Positions 36,101 through 50,300 are shown, counted from the stretch's first letter. The stretch: 64,000 bases of DNA from Pomacea canaliculata (GCF_003073045.1 NC_037595.1:14482252-14546251); one strand, 5' to 3'. The notes: a model not told the origin generated them from the sequence alone. Numbers and translations are program-made.

Positions 36101-37552
36101 CCGATCGTCGTTTCGACAAATAACGGAGTAATTTGACCATAAAGCGCGATGATGACAATATTTGTCCGCTTCACTCAAGAAATATAATTTTCCATTTAAT
36201 GGAATGTTCATTAACTTTAGTCAAGAAATATGAGTACCCTCTAAATGTAATCTTGGCCAACAGTATCACCATATATAATTTAAAATAGACTTACCCAGCT
36301 AATGGAATCTTTACTAACTTCACTCACGATTGCTTATTACCTGATAGGATGATTAGTTAATGAAATCTTCATAAACATGACATTGCAGATACTTTCTCAT
36401 AAAAACGAACAGTTAGCAATATTTTAGCAAAACATTCTTACAAAGATGGACTATCGCGGACATTTCAACAACAAACCGTTTCAGGACCAGGCCACTGAGG
36501 CCGTTACTCCAAATTATCAACTAAAGGCAACTGGAAAAAGAATGAAGAAAGGAACAAAATTTATTTTTTTTAAACTTCATTAAGAACGTTACCAGTTAAA
36601 AGTTAATTACTGCAAGCCTGATTAGCTAATTATAATTTTTTTCTGAAGTATTGAGTGGCAGCTGAGATTCGCTCCAGGCGCTGTTTACAATGTATCCTTC
36701 ATTATGATGCAACAGCAATTTATCCCGTGAGTATTGTGAGTCATATTTGATAATCTTGTATTATGAGCCACGTGAGGTTAGTCCTGTGAGTATTATGAGT
36801 CACGTGCTGTTAGTTATGTCAGCAATGTGATTTGTGAGTAACGTGCAGCAGTAGAAGGAGATGACTGGAGGCCAAGCTCAATTGTATGCGGATCGAGAAA
36901 GTAGTTGTAGAAGCCTGATAAATGAGTTTCATTGATTAGATATTGTCAAATGGCGTTGTGGATCTGCAACATCGTGATTAAACTTTGTCCAGAACGATTC
37001 CTAAGATTGGTCGATGTGTGCTTTCCTTATCTTTATAATTATCTTAAACTTTGTCTAGAATGGCTTTATTAAAATCGAGAGACTTGATTAAACACATTCT
37101 AGAATTTTTCACGGGACTACTCGATGTATGCTATCATTATCTTTATATGATTTTTAACATTGTTAGTTCACCTATACTGAAGAGCCAGAAGTGGGGAAAC
37201 TGAATTAATGACATCTGGGGTAGAAGAAAGATTGGTCACAGTGCTTTCGGCGAGTAAAAAAAAAAAAAAAAGGAAAACGATATAATTGTACCATATGTTA
37301 CCAACACATGATGACAGACACACCTGTCGCATGTTACCGACATGATGACAGACAGATTTCTGTTTAGGTGCATTACCTACCTATGATGACGAGATAGATG
37401 GCGCAGCCCATGTACCCAGCGCTGGACAGCGGCCGGATGTCGTACCTGCGCACGAGCACCTGCCAATCGTCCTCCTCCATCAGCGCCCACGTGGTGACGT
37501 TCTCCACCTCCATCTCCTGCACGACGTCGGTAGTGTTGTTGTCGCTCTGCAT
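33164..37552 (-). CDS. Opsin (retinal-binding GPCR), 5 exons
   Basis: Exons in transcript order: 37552-37381, 35791-35498, 35267-35032, 34781-34674, 33433-33164. Phases agree and give 359 aa. The N terminus has two glycosylation sites (NNTT, NVT). Seven membrane segments follow: TM2 carries NLAISD (89-94) and TM3 starts at C121, which would pair with C198 in GTSCTIDW. The G-protein motif is YRW (145-147), not DRY; TM6 has WSPY (283-286). TM7 has the Schiff-base lysine K312 in AKSS and NPVIF (318-322) instead of NPxxY. The vertebrate counterion site is Q124, but E192 sits six residues before C198, the ancestral (E181-type) counterion position, so a bistable photopigment is likely. The class (Opn5-like or other non-visual group) is not settled. 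The 3' end is uncertain: a donor-like GGTCCG near 33176 could lead to another tail exon. Introns hold only repeats. Confidence 0.9.
33575..33750 (-). mobile_element. tRNA-derived SINE in opsin intron 4 (family shared with 41.6 kb)
   Basis: On the minus strand it opens with gtagccgggtggctgga (A-box-like). It shares aacttccc, agggttg, gcagggagg and aaagctg, in order, with the copy at 41615-41885. The B-box half of the head is missing here. Confidence 0.6.
34622..34680 (-). repeat. Tandem copy of the opsin exon 4 splice donor
   Basis: The donor segment AAA/gtcacgtgggtga at the end of exon 4 is repeated about 37 bases downstream (aaagtcacgtgggtga). A weaker third match, cacgtggtgggtaa, lies near 34600. 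Confidence 0.65.
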
Positions 37553-39224
37553 CCTTTACCTTGTCCTCAGCTCCTTCAAGTCCTTCAAGACAATCCCTGA
37601 CCTCAGATGCTGCTCTAGCTGCTGGTGGAAACAGTTCAATTGTTCTCAACAGTACAAAACATGGCGCCAGGTGTGCTCATCGCTGTCCACTAGGCTATGT
37701 GTCACCGTCAACGAGGCTAACTGTCACTATCCTCCAGTCTGTTGACGTGTCTGAACTCCCCGCGTCAAGTCTGAACAGAGCTGCTGCCTAGACAGGCGAC
37801 AGCACAGTGCAGTGAGTTTCGATTACCTTAACACCTGGCCCTTTGTGGCCGTCACGTGACGACAGGTACGCTCTCGCGTCCGCCATGGTGTTGTGGTCAC
37901 TCATCTGGAATCTGATGCCACCTATGACCTTTACAACAGGTAGAGGTGTGGCTAGATGCTACAGAGCTATCTACGCCTGTAGAGAGAGTGAGATGTGCAT
38001 CATGAGAAGCAGACCCCTGAGACAGACTTGCAGCACTTTTTTTAAACTTATTTTTTCTTTCTGTTTGGGGGGAAAAGTCATAGACCTCTACTTCCCATTG
38101 AAAACACAACAGACTGTGAACTTTGAGCTTTTGTACCTCCGTCAACACGTCTTCTCTTCTTGATGTTAATAGGCCTGAAGTGAATTTGTTCTTTGGCTTC
38201 GTTGTAAAAGCTAACGCGGGGAAAATTCCTCTGAAATCAGTCGAGAGCAATATGTCTGTGTGTCAAGTATGGGAAAGTTTTCTGCTGAAGGATCTCGACT
38301 TGACTGTGACCGAGTTGCTTGGGGAAAGGTCGTAGCTGGAGTGTGACCATGGTGTCCGAGCTGAGAGACTGGGGGACTGCCAGAGGTCCACACCCGCCAC
38401 TTGCACAAAGACTCGCTTGTGACAAGATTGAAGCAGTTGGTGTGAAACAGCATTACATCTAATCCTCTTTCATTATGCTCCTGAACAAGTCAGCCATACC
38501 ACTCTCTACGCTTGTTAATCTTTGGCCAATCAGGCGTGCCTAGCTTACCTGGACAAAACAGGGTGACAGCCTCTAGAGATGACATTTACATTTCAACAGC
38601 AATTCGCTCTGACTACAGCATTTAGAACAGATATGTACACAAGATTTACTTATAGCTGTTAAAATGAAGCATCATTGTAGGTTGTATGTCGATTGAAAAC
38701 TGTTAAAACGGAAATGTGCAAATTATAATTTAAATACTCTTTCATAAAAGTGGTTTCTGCGGTCGGATTTCGTTTGGTGTCCTCCACTGCTACCAGAAGT
38801 GAAATGAAATATCAGCAACTACAGACAACTACAGACAACTACCTTTCACACCTATACTAGCACTAGCTGCCATTCATCGGTGCAGAAAAATGTTGCACGA
38901 ATGAAAAGAGACAGCTCTCAAGATAGATAGATAATCGTTAACGATTTGTGCAGTTATATGACGGAGAGGAAGGACAGGATGCAAAAAACAAACAAAAAAA
39001 CAAAAAAACAAACAAAACAAAACAAAACAAACAAACAAAAAAGGAAAAAAATTAAAAAATCAGTAGATTTCAATAGATAGAATTTTGATCGAAACAGCTG
39101 TTACCGGGTGTTACATATGCACAAGGTTTTGGGAAAAATGTTTGAAATATTACATGTATTTAGCGATCTGTACAGTCTTGTGTTCGTTGGAATTCCCAGG
39201 TGTCTGATGTCTTTGAATGTCTAG

Positions 39225-39600
39225 GTAGAGGAAAACAGGGTTGTATGTTTTCCCTTTGATCTTCTCGTTGCCAATAGTAGCTGATAAAATCACAAACAAG
39301 GGTAAAAAAAGTCATTCAACACCCCCACCAGCTTACACAATCAACTGAACAGTGTGAAACAAGCTTTGGATGCACTTGCATTCGTTGTAAATTTGAACAA
39401 AACAAAAAATATGTTTTTTTTATACGGGAGGACATCAAGCCAAGTCGGATTAATGATTATATGAAGACAAGGAAGCTAAAATAATAAACGGATACAAATA
39501 TTGAGCTTTCACGATGACCACAAAACAGTTTTTCGATTAAGCACTAGAAGATTTGGCTGGCAGAGCCAAGGGCAAAGTGGTGGAAATGATGAAAACGATG
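39225..39600 (+). mobile_element. LINE reverse transcriptase fragment, heavily decayed
   Basis: The plus strand reads, in pieces, LNSVKQALDALAFVVNLNKT, KNMFF, YTGGHQAKSD, EAKIINGYKYL and ALEDLAGRAKGKVVEMMKTM. This is the order expected for the end of the palm and the thumb of a LINE reverse transcriptase. Several frame changes separate the pieces. It belongs to a different family from the 30.5 and 56.2 kb copies. Confidence 0.7.
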
Positions 39601-41421
39601 CGGAGTCCAGGAAATTTGAAATAGTCAATATATATTAAGTACTTTGTTGCTCAGATAAAACCTAGCTCAATGTAAGTATATCTGCCTCTGACCAGACATC
39701 AGGTCATTGATTGATGTCAGGTAAGTCAAAGACATCTGACAGGTGCTGATACCATTCATGCTGTGGCCTGAGGTCTAAAGTGCCCTGAAATAGCACAATT
39801 CTTCTTTTCTGCCATTCTGATTCTGTCTCAGTAGTGCTTCGTAACTGAAAGTGTCTGGAGTTCAATGAGTAGTTCACGAGATTTTTGTTTTCACCAGACT
39901 GACACACTCTGATGGACATTCACACGCTACTGTGATTCAGTCTTTATTCAAACGATGTTTTTTCAAAGAGGAGAGACCGATGTCCATGGCATCCACACAC
40001 TGGCGAACAAGTCGTCCTCCCACCCACACCTCGATATTTGGCTTCTCATCCGTTGTGCATCAAGTTTACCAATTAATACCTCCGTTATACCATCAAGTTC
40101 TGCCAGTGCTTTCTATACTGTCTCCTCCAGTGAGTCGGTCAAAAATATTGGAAAGTCACATCAGTAAACGATCATTAGCTGAGCCATGTCATACCTGTGT
40201 CTGCACTCGTGCTGAGTGATCACTCACCCCCTACCCTAGATAGATAAACATTTTATACCTTCCTAGCATTCCACAATTACATGTCTGAAATAGTCAAAGT
40301 ATATCACAGACTTTAAAGAGCGTCTTCTATGCATAGACCAATGAAATAAATCAACCGACATACACACACACACGCATACAACACACAAGCGCACACAGAT
40401 GCATATACAGATACATGCACGCACAAAATACAGACATAAAACATGCATGAATAAAACTTTGTAATAACATGCGAGTCTCTATTTGCATTTTATGTGTATG
40501 TCATAGTAACATACATATACGAGTGTATTTAATAGCATATGTATATATTTTGTATGTAATAGGATGGGTACATCTACATTATAACCGTAATGCCCTGCTG
40601 TGTACGAGCGCATGTGATAGTTTAAATACTGATGTATTTATGTAATAGTCTATGAACTTCACTATGAACATATGTATTTGTTCATGTGTATATTTGTGTG
40701 AATATATTATGTAAAATTTGTGACATCACTTAATCGGACTCATCCTGCAGCCTCTCGACGGAAAACATTTCTGTGTATAATGACCCCAAGTCTCTAGATG
40801 TGATTGCCATCGAGAAGTGTGTCCACCCTACCTTTCTGACCTCTGTACTGTGCTGTCACTGCCAAGTGTACCCTGTCTTTGTCTCACACATTTCTGACCC
40901 CATAGGTATAGTTATACATGCGTTCGCCCCTAAGAGTGTCCTGTCTTACCTGTATTCACATCAGATCAGACGAAGGGACGTCAGCTGCACAAGCCAGCGC
41001 TGTGTGATGAGTCGTTGTTGCTGCTGTCGTCTGCGGTCTGTGGACTGTTGTGTACGTTGTCGAGTGCCAGCGACAGTGTCTACAGATGACATCACTGCCA
41101 GAGGGTGGAAAGGGGGAACAGACGGCCGCTGTCACGCGACTGGTCAGCGGGAGGCACTATCCAAGGCCTTTCTTTCATTTATTTCTTCTTAATTTTATTG
41201 TGATATCCTGTCGCTTTATATATTAAAATATACAAAAAATATTGTATGTCTACCTCAGCAAGCTTAAGCACATTTCAAAATTCCTGTCAAAGGCTTAAAT
41301 TAAGATTGGACTTGAATTTAAAAATAAAAGTCTGTGTGGGCTCGGTTGACAGAAAAGTGGGTGTGGCTGGTGCAGAGGAGGACAACTGAATCACAGACTT
41401 GTTATGTGTGAAGCGAGTTGG

Positions 41422-41605
41422 TGGATCCGTCATCAACATTGGCTGTGTACAGGGATCCCTGTCATTAACACTGACTGTGTATTTGGATTCGTCACTAACA
41501 TGATCTGTGTATGGATCCTTAATTGCCATCAGCGCTGTGTTGGGATCCTTGTCACAAACATGCTCTGTGTACTTGGATCCTTGTCACCAACATGCTGTCC
41601 TTGTT
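41422..41605. repeat. Minisatellite, about six units of about 31 bp
   Basis: Each unit begins with GGATCC (or GGATTC), continues with gtca..aaca and ends in a ctgtgta-like segment. Unit length varies from 28 to 33 bases. Confidence 0.75.
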
Positions 41606-41614
41606 ACTGACAAA

Positions 41615-41885
41615 GTATGGAATGGGTATAAGGTGCGAGCAGGTGGAGACTCATTATTCTTAGTCAGCTTTACGTCTCATCTTTCCCTCCCTGCCTTTCC
41701 TTCCACAACCCTTTATGGAGTCAGGTACCCGTTCCTGACAACTGAGTAGACTAAGGGAAGTTTGTTTTGTTTGTTTGTTTTTGTTTTTTTTTTCTTTTAG
41801 CTACACGGGTATCGAACGGGTGCGCCTCTCCTTTCGGATGCCAGCAATCCAACCACTCGGCTACATCCAAAGCATATTCCGGAAA
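41615..41885 (-). mobile_element. tRNA-derived SINE
   Basis: The minus strand starts gtagccgagtggttggattg and has a B box cccgttcgatacccg, a clear tRNA-like head about 70 bases long. A T/A-rich spacer and a unique body ending near 41615 follow. The body matches the 33.6 kb copy. Confidence 0.7.
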
Positions 41886-44800
41886 ACTAGTTCAGTAACA
41901 ATTATTTCTCTTAACTGTGGACTACAAGCGTGTACACTTATTTCACAAGTTACTGGAGGCTGGTGTTTGTTAATGTGCCACTTTCCCCTAGCATTCAAAG
42001 GCTCCATTGGCAGGGAATAAAACAAACCAAGGTCGATATGTAAGCGGATCGTGCAAGTAATGCTTTCTGCTCAAGGTTTTGTTCGAGCCACTGATGTTGG
42101 TGATGAGGCCAGTGTTGCTGGGCCAGGACCTCTCAGTGCTGGGAGTTTAAAAAATTGTGTTAATCTCCTTTAGTGCTCTAGCCAGCATCCCACGAATGTT
42201 TGAGGGATCTGTGCGGACCATAGTGGGTTCCACGAAAACTAGGGTCCCAATAATTTCATCAGGCAAGAGAACGAAATAGGTCAGGGTTAAAGGCTACAGG
42301 ATATACACATACAGGCGCATTATATACATGAGTCGATATGAATTGTGATTGAAAGTATGGTCTACATGATGAGCATGTATGTCTATACATGAAAGAAATA
42401 TTAGGCTTAGTTATATACTGTCCAGACAACCTCCAAGATTTTGGCCTAAGTGCAATATTGATAAACCAGAAAAGCATAAATATATCACATGATTGGTTTA
42501 AGAAAATAGGTCCATTTAGGACCAGCGTATCTAGAATTGGCTAGAACGACTCCAAATATACTCAAATTACAGAATGTTCAACAGTACTTCCTCCCCATGA
42601 TTATCTCCCTGTAATAATTTAAGACATTGAAAACTGCTGTCCAGTGAAAATGTAAGCAAACTGAGATCCCTAGAAATGAAAGGTTTTGTAGACTTTGTAA
42701 TACTAAGGATACAGGTGATGAATTTAATTATCTAATTGTAAAAACGTTGCTGACCAGCATAAAAATAATTGATCACCTTACTATACTCACAGTCGTAATT
42801 GCATGTTCCATTCACCATTAACCAAGAAATAAAACCCTTACTAGATTAGCTCGATTAGTAAAAGTATAACTGAGGACGGTGACCTAGAAGAATTAGTGTA
42901 TGTGTGGGAGAAAGAAAAAGTGTATATATGAAGATATGAGTATGTGTATGCATCTGTGACTTAAGAACGAGAAGGAAAGAAACATCACATGACAAAAGTT
43001 TATCCATTATTTACATATGTTTATATGCTTTGATTTATTTGATTACATATTCAGATATACACTAAAGGGCTAGAAGAAAGAATGAGTGAGTGATACAGCA
43101 AATTAGATTTATTATATTAGCTGTTATAAACTAACCAGTGGAATGTGTGTGTGTGAGTGCACAGGAACATCTGTGACTGTGTGTGTACATATATAATTTA
43201 AAATCTCAATACCCCTTAAAGGGTGACAGATCAATAAAGAATATTAAAACGAAATAATGAATCTTGGTATAGCTGTTGGCCCGCATAAGCTTCATCACTA
43301 GAAAGTGTTCACACATTCATGTCACTGCAATGGTAGTGAGAGAGAGAGAAGTATAAAGTAATAAATAACAACCACCACAACATTACCATCATTCAGGCGC
43401 ACACACAAAATAAACAATGAGGTGGTAAAACAAATTAATATATTTCTCATTTGGCTAGACCATCATTTGCTAGGAATAAGATTACTCTTGACTACAAGAA
43501 GTGAAGCCCACCTCCAAAAATAGTTATTGCACAAAACATGAAACACAACATGACATTAAAAGGTTATTGCAAAACAATAAATAAAACCAGTCAATAGGAG
43601 CTGAGAGTTTGTTGGGGGATTTTTTTTGTAGAAAAAGCTAAGACAGGCAAAGGTCAAAGGTCGGTGGTGTCATTTGGCCACCCCAAGAAAGGTCTGTAAT
43701 AGGCTCTTAGAAAATTGCAAGCAAGAGAAGAGCAGCCTCCATGTCTGCAGCTTGTCTTACAAGGACACGGATATCTAGTCACGCCGCAACAACCCACTCA
43801 CAACACGACAGCTGTGAGACTCGTGCACTGTGGCCATCACCTGTCAGTCTCCTAGGGTATGACAAGCAGATAACAAGCACCACCACTCCACTCAGTTGGC
43901 TTTCTAGTACCGCCCTGTCAGCTGTCTATTGTAAGAACGATGATGGTGGTGATAATGGTTACAATGCACAGTACCCAAGGTGGCAAAGAAAGATGATATC
44001 GTTATGGACAGACTCCCCCTTCCCCAATCCACAGAGTGAGCATGGGACTATGGGATACAAGTCCTTGGAGCTGGGCACGCGACTATACTAGACAATGGTG
44101 TGACATTTGCTGCACTATCAACATTGACAAAAGATATTGTGACTGATGTTGCATTCACGTTTCTTGTCGGCAACACCTGTTAAGCAGCGAGTGAACAAAA
44201 AAGACAGCATGACCAGTGAGCAAGTGATGTGCCTGACAGCGCCTCCTACCCCAACTCAAGGTGTTCCTGCACTCAGTCAACATGACTAACTCCTTGATGG
44301 TCAGTTGACGTCTCATCTTTCATCACTTTCCTTCGGGCATGTGATGAGAAAGCACGTGTGTGTGTCGACTGATAACTTTGGTTAAAATTTATGTGTATCG
44401 AGCAATATCAGCATACACATTCAAAACTCAGGATTGACCTTTACCCCTCCCTTCAGGTCAATATGAATGGACTCTAAACTTGCCCTTCCTTTCCCCTAGC
44501 TTTGCACGTTTTGATCCTAAGCTGCAAGCTGCCTACTGAGATTAGCTGATTAAGACATCGTGATCTCACCACCCAGTCTGACATTTAACTTCTGACAAGC
44601 TGCATGCTGGCCTGATCATACAGTCTAACACAAACAAACTTATAAATGCCACTAATATTCTCCTCATAACTTACAGACCCATCCACACCTCTACTACAGG
44701 TGGGATAACCCAGTGGCACTGACATTAAACTAATGCCCCCAAAAATGAGAAATCTAATGTTAGCAGTGATTGAAAAGTGGTATCTGAACGATGCCAAAAT

Positions 44801-47271
44801 TAAGTTACAATGATCTGAAAATATGTGATATTAATGTCACATTATATTACTATATACTATATGACATCTAGACTGGATGTAGGCAGGCAAATGATTAAAA
44901 AAAATTTTTTGGAGGTAATGCCCCATGACCTGACAACCAAGGTATGTGGTATCATTACAGCCGAACAGAATTACAATGCCCATGTCATAAGCAGGTCATG
45001 TGACTCTGTTACACAAAGGTTTGACATAAAAAGGCATGACCTCACAATGTACCAACTTAAAATCACAAGGACATTTCTACCCCACATCAACTTGGTACAG
45101 ACAAAAAAAACCTGCAGGCTGCTAAGCAGTATGTGTCAGCTAAACTCAAAAATTAGATGCTGTCAAATATGCTGCACCTGCTGACACCATCTTACACAAA
45201 TGCTGACACTGTCAACCCAATTCTTATGATTCACTCTTGTGTGCTCCACCATCTCAGACCTTCTCTAATACGCCTGGACAAAGCTCACAAACCCACTAAC
45301 TGCATGATGCTGCAAGTTTGGTACAAGCTGCAACCACAAGATTCCCCAAATACAACTACTTGGGGCTGTGACAACTTATTGGTAAATTGCCACCACTCAA
45401 AACCTTTGCAAACAGAACAGCATAAAAAAATTATGAGATCATAAATTAAGTTTTAGAATGAAATATTTTATCACAATACAAAATGTAGAAAAAGATAATG
45501 AAAATAAAGACATAAAACTTTGAATCAAAAATAGTGTATGAAAACTCCTGGTGTTGTCAAAATGCAAATGACATTTTCACTAACATGGACATGTAATCCA
45601 TCAGCAACAGGCTTCTTTCTAAGTAGGTCTGAATTTTTCTGTTCTCCTTGGCCACTCTGCTGCAACATAGGCTTGAAATCCCTCAAATATTTTCTTAAAT
45701 TTAATCATCTTTGATCTGGTACAGAAGCGACCTGCCAGCATTAACAACAGTAGATGTTTGTCACAGCACAAATTACGGTATGTGAGCTGTGCCAAGCCCT
45801 TCAAAACACTACAAGAATTTGTACCACCTTCCAGTAATAATGTCAATATTGTAACCACACCTACTTACAACTCTCATCATGTTCATACATCAGAACCTTT
45901 CAGCACTATATACAAATAGCTTACCCAAGCTACAGCAAAAATAAAAGAAGGAAAAAAGCTACCAAGAAAACATAAAACCTCCAAGAGGATTTTATATTCG
46001 TTCATATTCCAGTTTTTTCAACCTGAATACAAGCTTGGGCATGGTATCAGCAAAGTAGGATCTGAGAAAGGGTGGAGGAGTGGAAGTCACTGTTACAATA
46101 CAGTATTTGCAGAAAATTAAAGACATGCTTTGAACAGCATAGGATCATCCCTGTCTTGCACATAGTGGTATTGTTAATATCACAAACAAACAATGATTAC
46201 ATAGGATACAAAAAAATACAATGAAAAAATCAAACAAAATCAGACTTGCAACATATCACATATTGTCTTTCTGTACAGGTGACAACATACCACACAACAC
46301 TTCAAGTATAAAATTAGAAAAAAACCACTTGGGCAGGCTAGACAAAATGACATGCTGGACCAATACCAGTGACATGTGTACAGGCAGACACAGGCAGGAT
46401 GTGGTGCTACTCCATGAGATCAGCAGTATGACAGGTTCATCAAGTCTATCACAAGGACAACTCAGTCTACAGACAGTGCTATAGCCCCTCTAACTGCTAG
46501 CTACAGTCCAACACAAATGATTTTATCTTCACTAAAAAATACTTGACACCAGTAACACATGTCTAAGCTTTCCAGTCCCTGCAACCTAGTATCAAATCTG
46601 ACAACATTTATTTTAAACTGTGGGTTTACAATCCCAGAATGTTGCAGTCTATGAAAGTAGGAAGTGTGTCTGTCATAAGGAGAGGAAGGACACCAATCAA
46701 GTTCGAATAAGGTTAAAAATAAATAACATTTTATCAAAGATAAAGTACAGGAATATGGCTACCAGTAAAAAAGCCTATCACAATGTGCTTCTTGAGACAG
46801 CTCTTGCAGCATTATCAATGGCTCCTTTGGTTGACGGAGCAATGACTGTAAGCAAACTATTAAATGACACAAATTAGAAAAGGGAGGGATTGATATATTT
46901 CTACCAGTCATTATTTTATCAATCTGTACCTGTTGCAGCACACCAGAGGAAAAAAGTCCTTCTCATCTTGATAAGCAGAAACCATTGTTTACAGTGTGGG
47001 ATTCATAACTATATTGTTCATTCATAATTTAAGGTTGTTAAGACTCAAGAATACTAATTATTGCTAGTGCTAGACAAGTGTCTTGGGTGTACCAAGAAAT
47101 TTCTTATCACAGTGAGGACTCGCAGAGCTTTTAAGATTTCCTGGGGTTTTTCACTACCAGCACAATTATACGTGCTCTGTTCCTGCACCATTATAGCTAT
47201 TAATTCTAAGCCAATCAAGTTTTGTTTGCATGACTTCTGCTATCAATGTTCTCAGCTGGTGTTCTTTAGAG

Positions 47272-47363
47272 CAGTGGTTCTCAAAGTGTGGTCCGCGGGC
47301 ATAAGTCAGCTGGTCCGCGGCTGACAGTCGTCAAATGTCCGCCAAATACTTTGAGAACCACTG
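47272..47363. mobile_element. hAT-type MITE, 92 bp
   Basis: Terminal inverted repeats CAGTGGTTCTCAAAGT and ACTTTGAGAACCACTG are perfect over 16 bases. They match the CAGTGGTTCTCAA ends typical of hAT (Charlie-like) elements. Flanks ctttagag and ctttaggg form an 8-bp target duplication with one mismatch, the hAT length. No coding capacity. Confidence 0.9.
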
Positions 47364-50300
47364 CTTTAGGGTATAGCTGCTAGCATCTCCTTGGCTAATA
47401 TTTCTTGGGATCCATAGTTTACTGTAAGTTATAAAATTCTGGGCTTTAACAAGTAGTTAGCAAACTCTCCGTGCAAAGTCTTTACCACCAATGTTGTTCT
47501 CCTTGTAACCATTATTAGTTTTCTGATGACCACAAACTGTGTTAACTGACTTCTGGACTGGAATTCATACTGAACCACCTACCCTACAAAATCTGCAACT
47601 GTCTGTTCAAAAAAAACCCACAAACATTATTAAACTAACATTCCTTTTTTATATGTTTCATATATGACCGTTTCATATATTTTAATGGGTAAACTAAACT
47701 AACAGATTAATAAGCTTGAAGTCCTGATGCCACCTTAATCAACTAGCTTCGGTGGTTTCTAGTGTCAGTATTAGTCCTGGGCTCTTGCTATCAATGGCTC
47801 CTTGCCCATGACTTGGGCTGCCTGCTATCATCTGGGACTTGCTGATTCAAGGTCTGGGCATCTGCTCTATCACTCTTAGTCATTCCTATGCTACCACAGT
47901 TGTTTTGTTGCGTAACCCTCCTTCGCTTTCAAAGGTTTTAACTGTTGGTAATCGCAACTTTTCCATTTTGCTTTAAAGAAAGGTATGGTTATCATCTTTG
48001 CATTATAAAATACAAATATCATTGACGGAGCATGTTTTTAAGACTCAAAAATTAAAAGTAAATACAGGAACAAAGATTAACACATTAGAACAGCATTCTT
48101 AAATGCAACTTATGATAGAAGTGAAAACAGACTTATCTCCACCTAAGTAACTTTTCCAGTAAACAATGCCAGGACTGTTTATGACTGTTTACAATCATTG
48201 CAGACTGCATCCCATTTACAGCCTCATGTTCACATCTTACTGTGACGCAGGTGGTGTGTTAACTGCAAATCCCCTTCACACCTCTCAAGTTAGTAGAATG
48301 GACAACAGCTTTGTTCATGAGACTTATCAACCAGGAGAATGAAGAATCAATTGGATAACAGATGAGATTTTTTTTTAAAGTATCATATGACTGGATACAC
48401 TGTTCTTCACACGCCCAAAAAAAGCCCCATTAGCCCCAAGGATTTTGTTTCCATGCATCTCATTCTTTTTTAACTGTAGTTTTAATTCTCTATTTATTTT
48501 CATCACTTTGAAAGGAGAATTTATCAAATATGTACTGTTACTGTAAATTACTGCCAGACTGGGCTGTGTCTCAGCAAAGTTTTGTAAGATTCAGACAATG
48601 GTCAGCAAACAGCACAGTTCAGTAGTCAATGTAAGGAGAAAAGTGAGAGAAACACTGAGAATGAACGTGTGCAACCTGGAAAGATGGGGTTTGAAGCCAA
48701 CACAAATAGCTAACAACTAATCATTCCACTAGTTGTCATAAAATAATGTAGATATCACAACAAAGAATGTGCACAGTATCAGAACATCTTGAGCAAAGTT
48801 AGAACACTGAGTTGTTTTAAATTATTTTTGAAATAAGACAAATATTTTATAACAGTATTTTCACATGTTGGCTGATACTTTTTCTTTGGAAGGGTGGGTG
48901 GGTGGGGAGGCTAAACTTGCTAAGAATCACAAGAGAGATGTACTTCTAGTCAAAATACTATTTACCACATACAGAATAACCTGTGTCTAGAAACTGAGGC
49001 ACAGTTTTGTCAAACAAATATCACGTCATAGCAACACATGTAGGAAAAGCAAAAATGGAGAGTGTTAAGTAGCAACGCAAACTAACAATATTTCATTTGT
49101 GGACAATCAAGGGAGATAATATAACTGTGCATGTATGAACACCCAATGGCACCCATATGCATGCGCACACACACACCAGACATATATTCCAGGTGAGGTT
49201 ATAATCATGCCTCACCTACTTGATGACAGGGCAGCACCTAATACCAAACGTTTATAAATAAGATAAGAGGACAGGAGGAAGAGAACAGGCAAATATACAG
49301 CAATAAAACCTTTAGAAATATACAATATATATATCTACAAATTATACAATCATTTGCATTTCAATCAACTGACAGCAAACCTTTCAACAATCTTTATGGC
49401 AACATTCTCATACTATAATCAAACTATTGGTCTCTGTAGGAATGTTACACAGGCACCCACCCCCTCTTGAATTTCACTAAGGAAACAGCCAAAATACAAA
49501 ACATACCCGCCCTTAAAACAAGAGAAAAGTAACATAAAGATGCTTAAAAATCTGCTAGACAGCTGTTCCTCTGAGAACAGGCTATCAAACAAATCTGATT
49601 TCATACATCTCCATCCCTGTAGGTTACATCATCCAATACAAGCAGTTTTCAAATTGATAAAAGACTATTTTCAACTACTAACTACTACATTCCAATGCTG
49701 CTAAAAGTGTTCAAAATTCATCTGAAGCAATCCGCAAATATCGGATTCATAGAATCTTTCAAGTCAGTTTCTTAAAGAAGTCCCAACTCTATCAAAAGCT
49801 TTTGCTGGTGTTAAAAAAAAAACATACAGGCATGAATTTTTTATTTTTACATGGTAGGAAGTGGGGAATCACAACTGGCAACCTGGTAACCAGTGCATGT
49901 TTTTATAGGTGCATGCTTTCTCTCTTTCTCTCGCACAAAGACCATTCAACCTAAAAAAAGGGAGGACCTGTAGCTGAGGATAAAAGAATACATATATAAA
50001 TATTACTTAGAATGCAGATAAGACAAAACCTTGCAATGAATCTTGTCTAGCAAGAGGGAATGTGATGGGCTGTGCAAGTATTAAAGTTTGCTGTGACAGG
50101 TTCAGCAAGTATTCAAGTTTGTTGTGACACTGGGGTACAAAGCCACAGTGACACTCACAAGTGTTGTCGACAATAACTGGTGATATGAGTGGTTCTTGTG
50201 GCAGAATGAGAGGCATGGAAAGAAAGAACATCACAGTATGATTCAGCTCCTTCTGCAGCAAACAAAGCTCCAGCCAAGTAGCAGGACACAGTATGTAAGA

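Noticed and set aside
37398-37745. Plus-strand 115-codon frame opposite opsin exon 1
   Set aside because: Shadow of exon 1, with no family resemblance of its own.
40773-41192. Open frame of 139 codons on the plus strand
   Set aside because: Cysteine and serine content looks random, there are no splice signals around it, and it resembles no family I know.
41810-41885. Possible tRNA-Leu/Ser gene on the minus strand
   Set aside because: The head lacks a proper acceptor-stem match and is joined to a SINE body shared with another locus.
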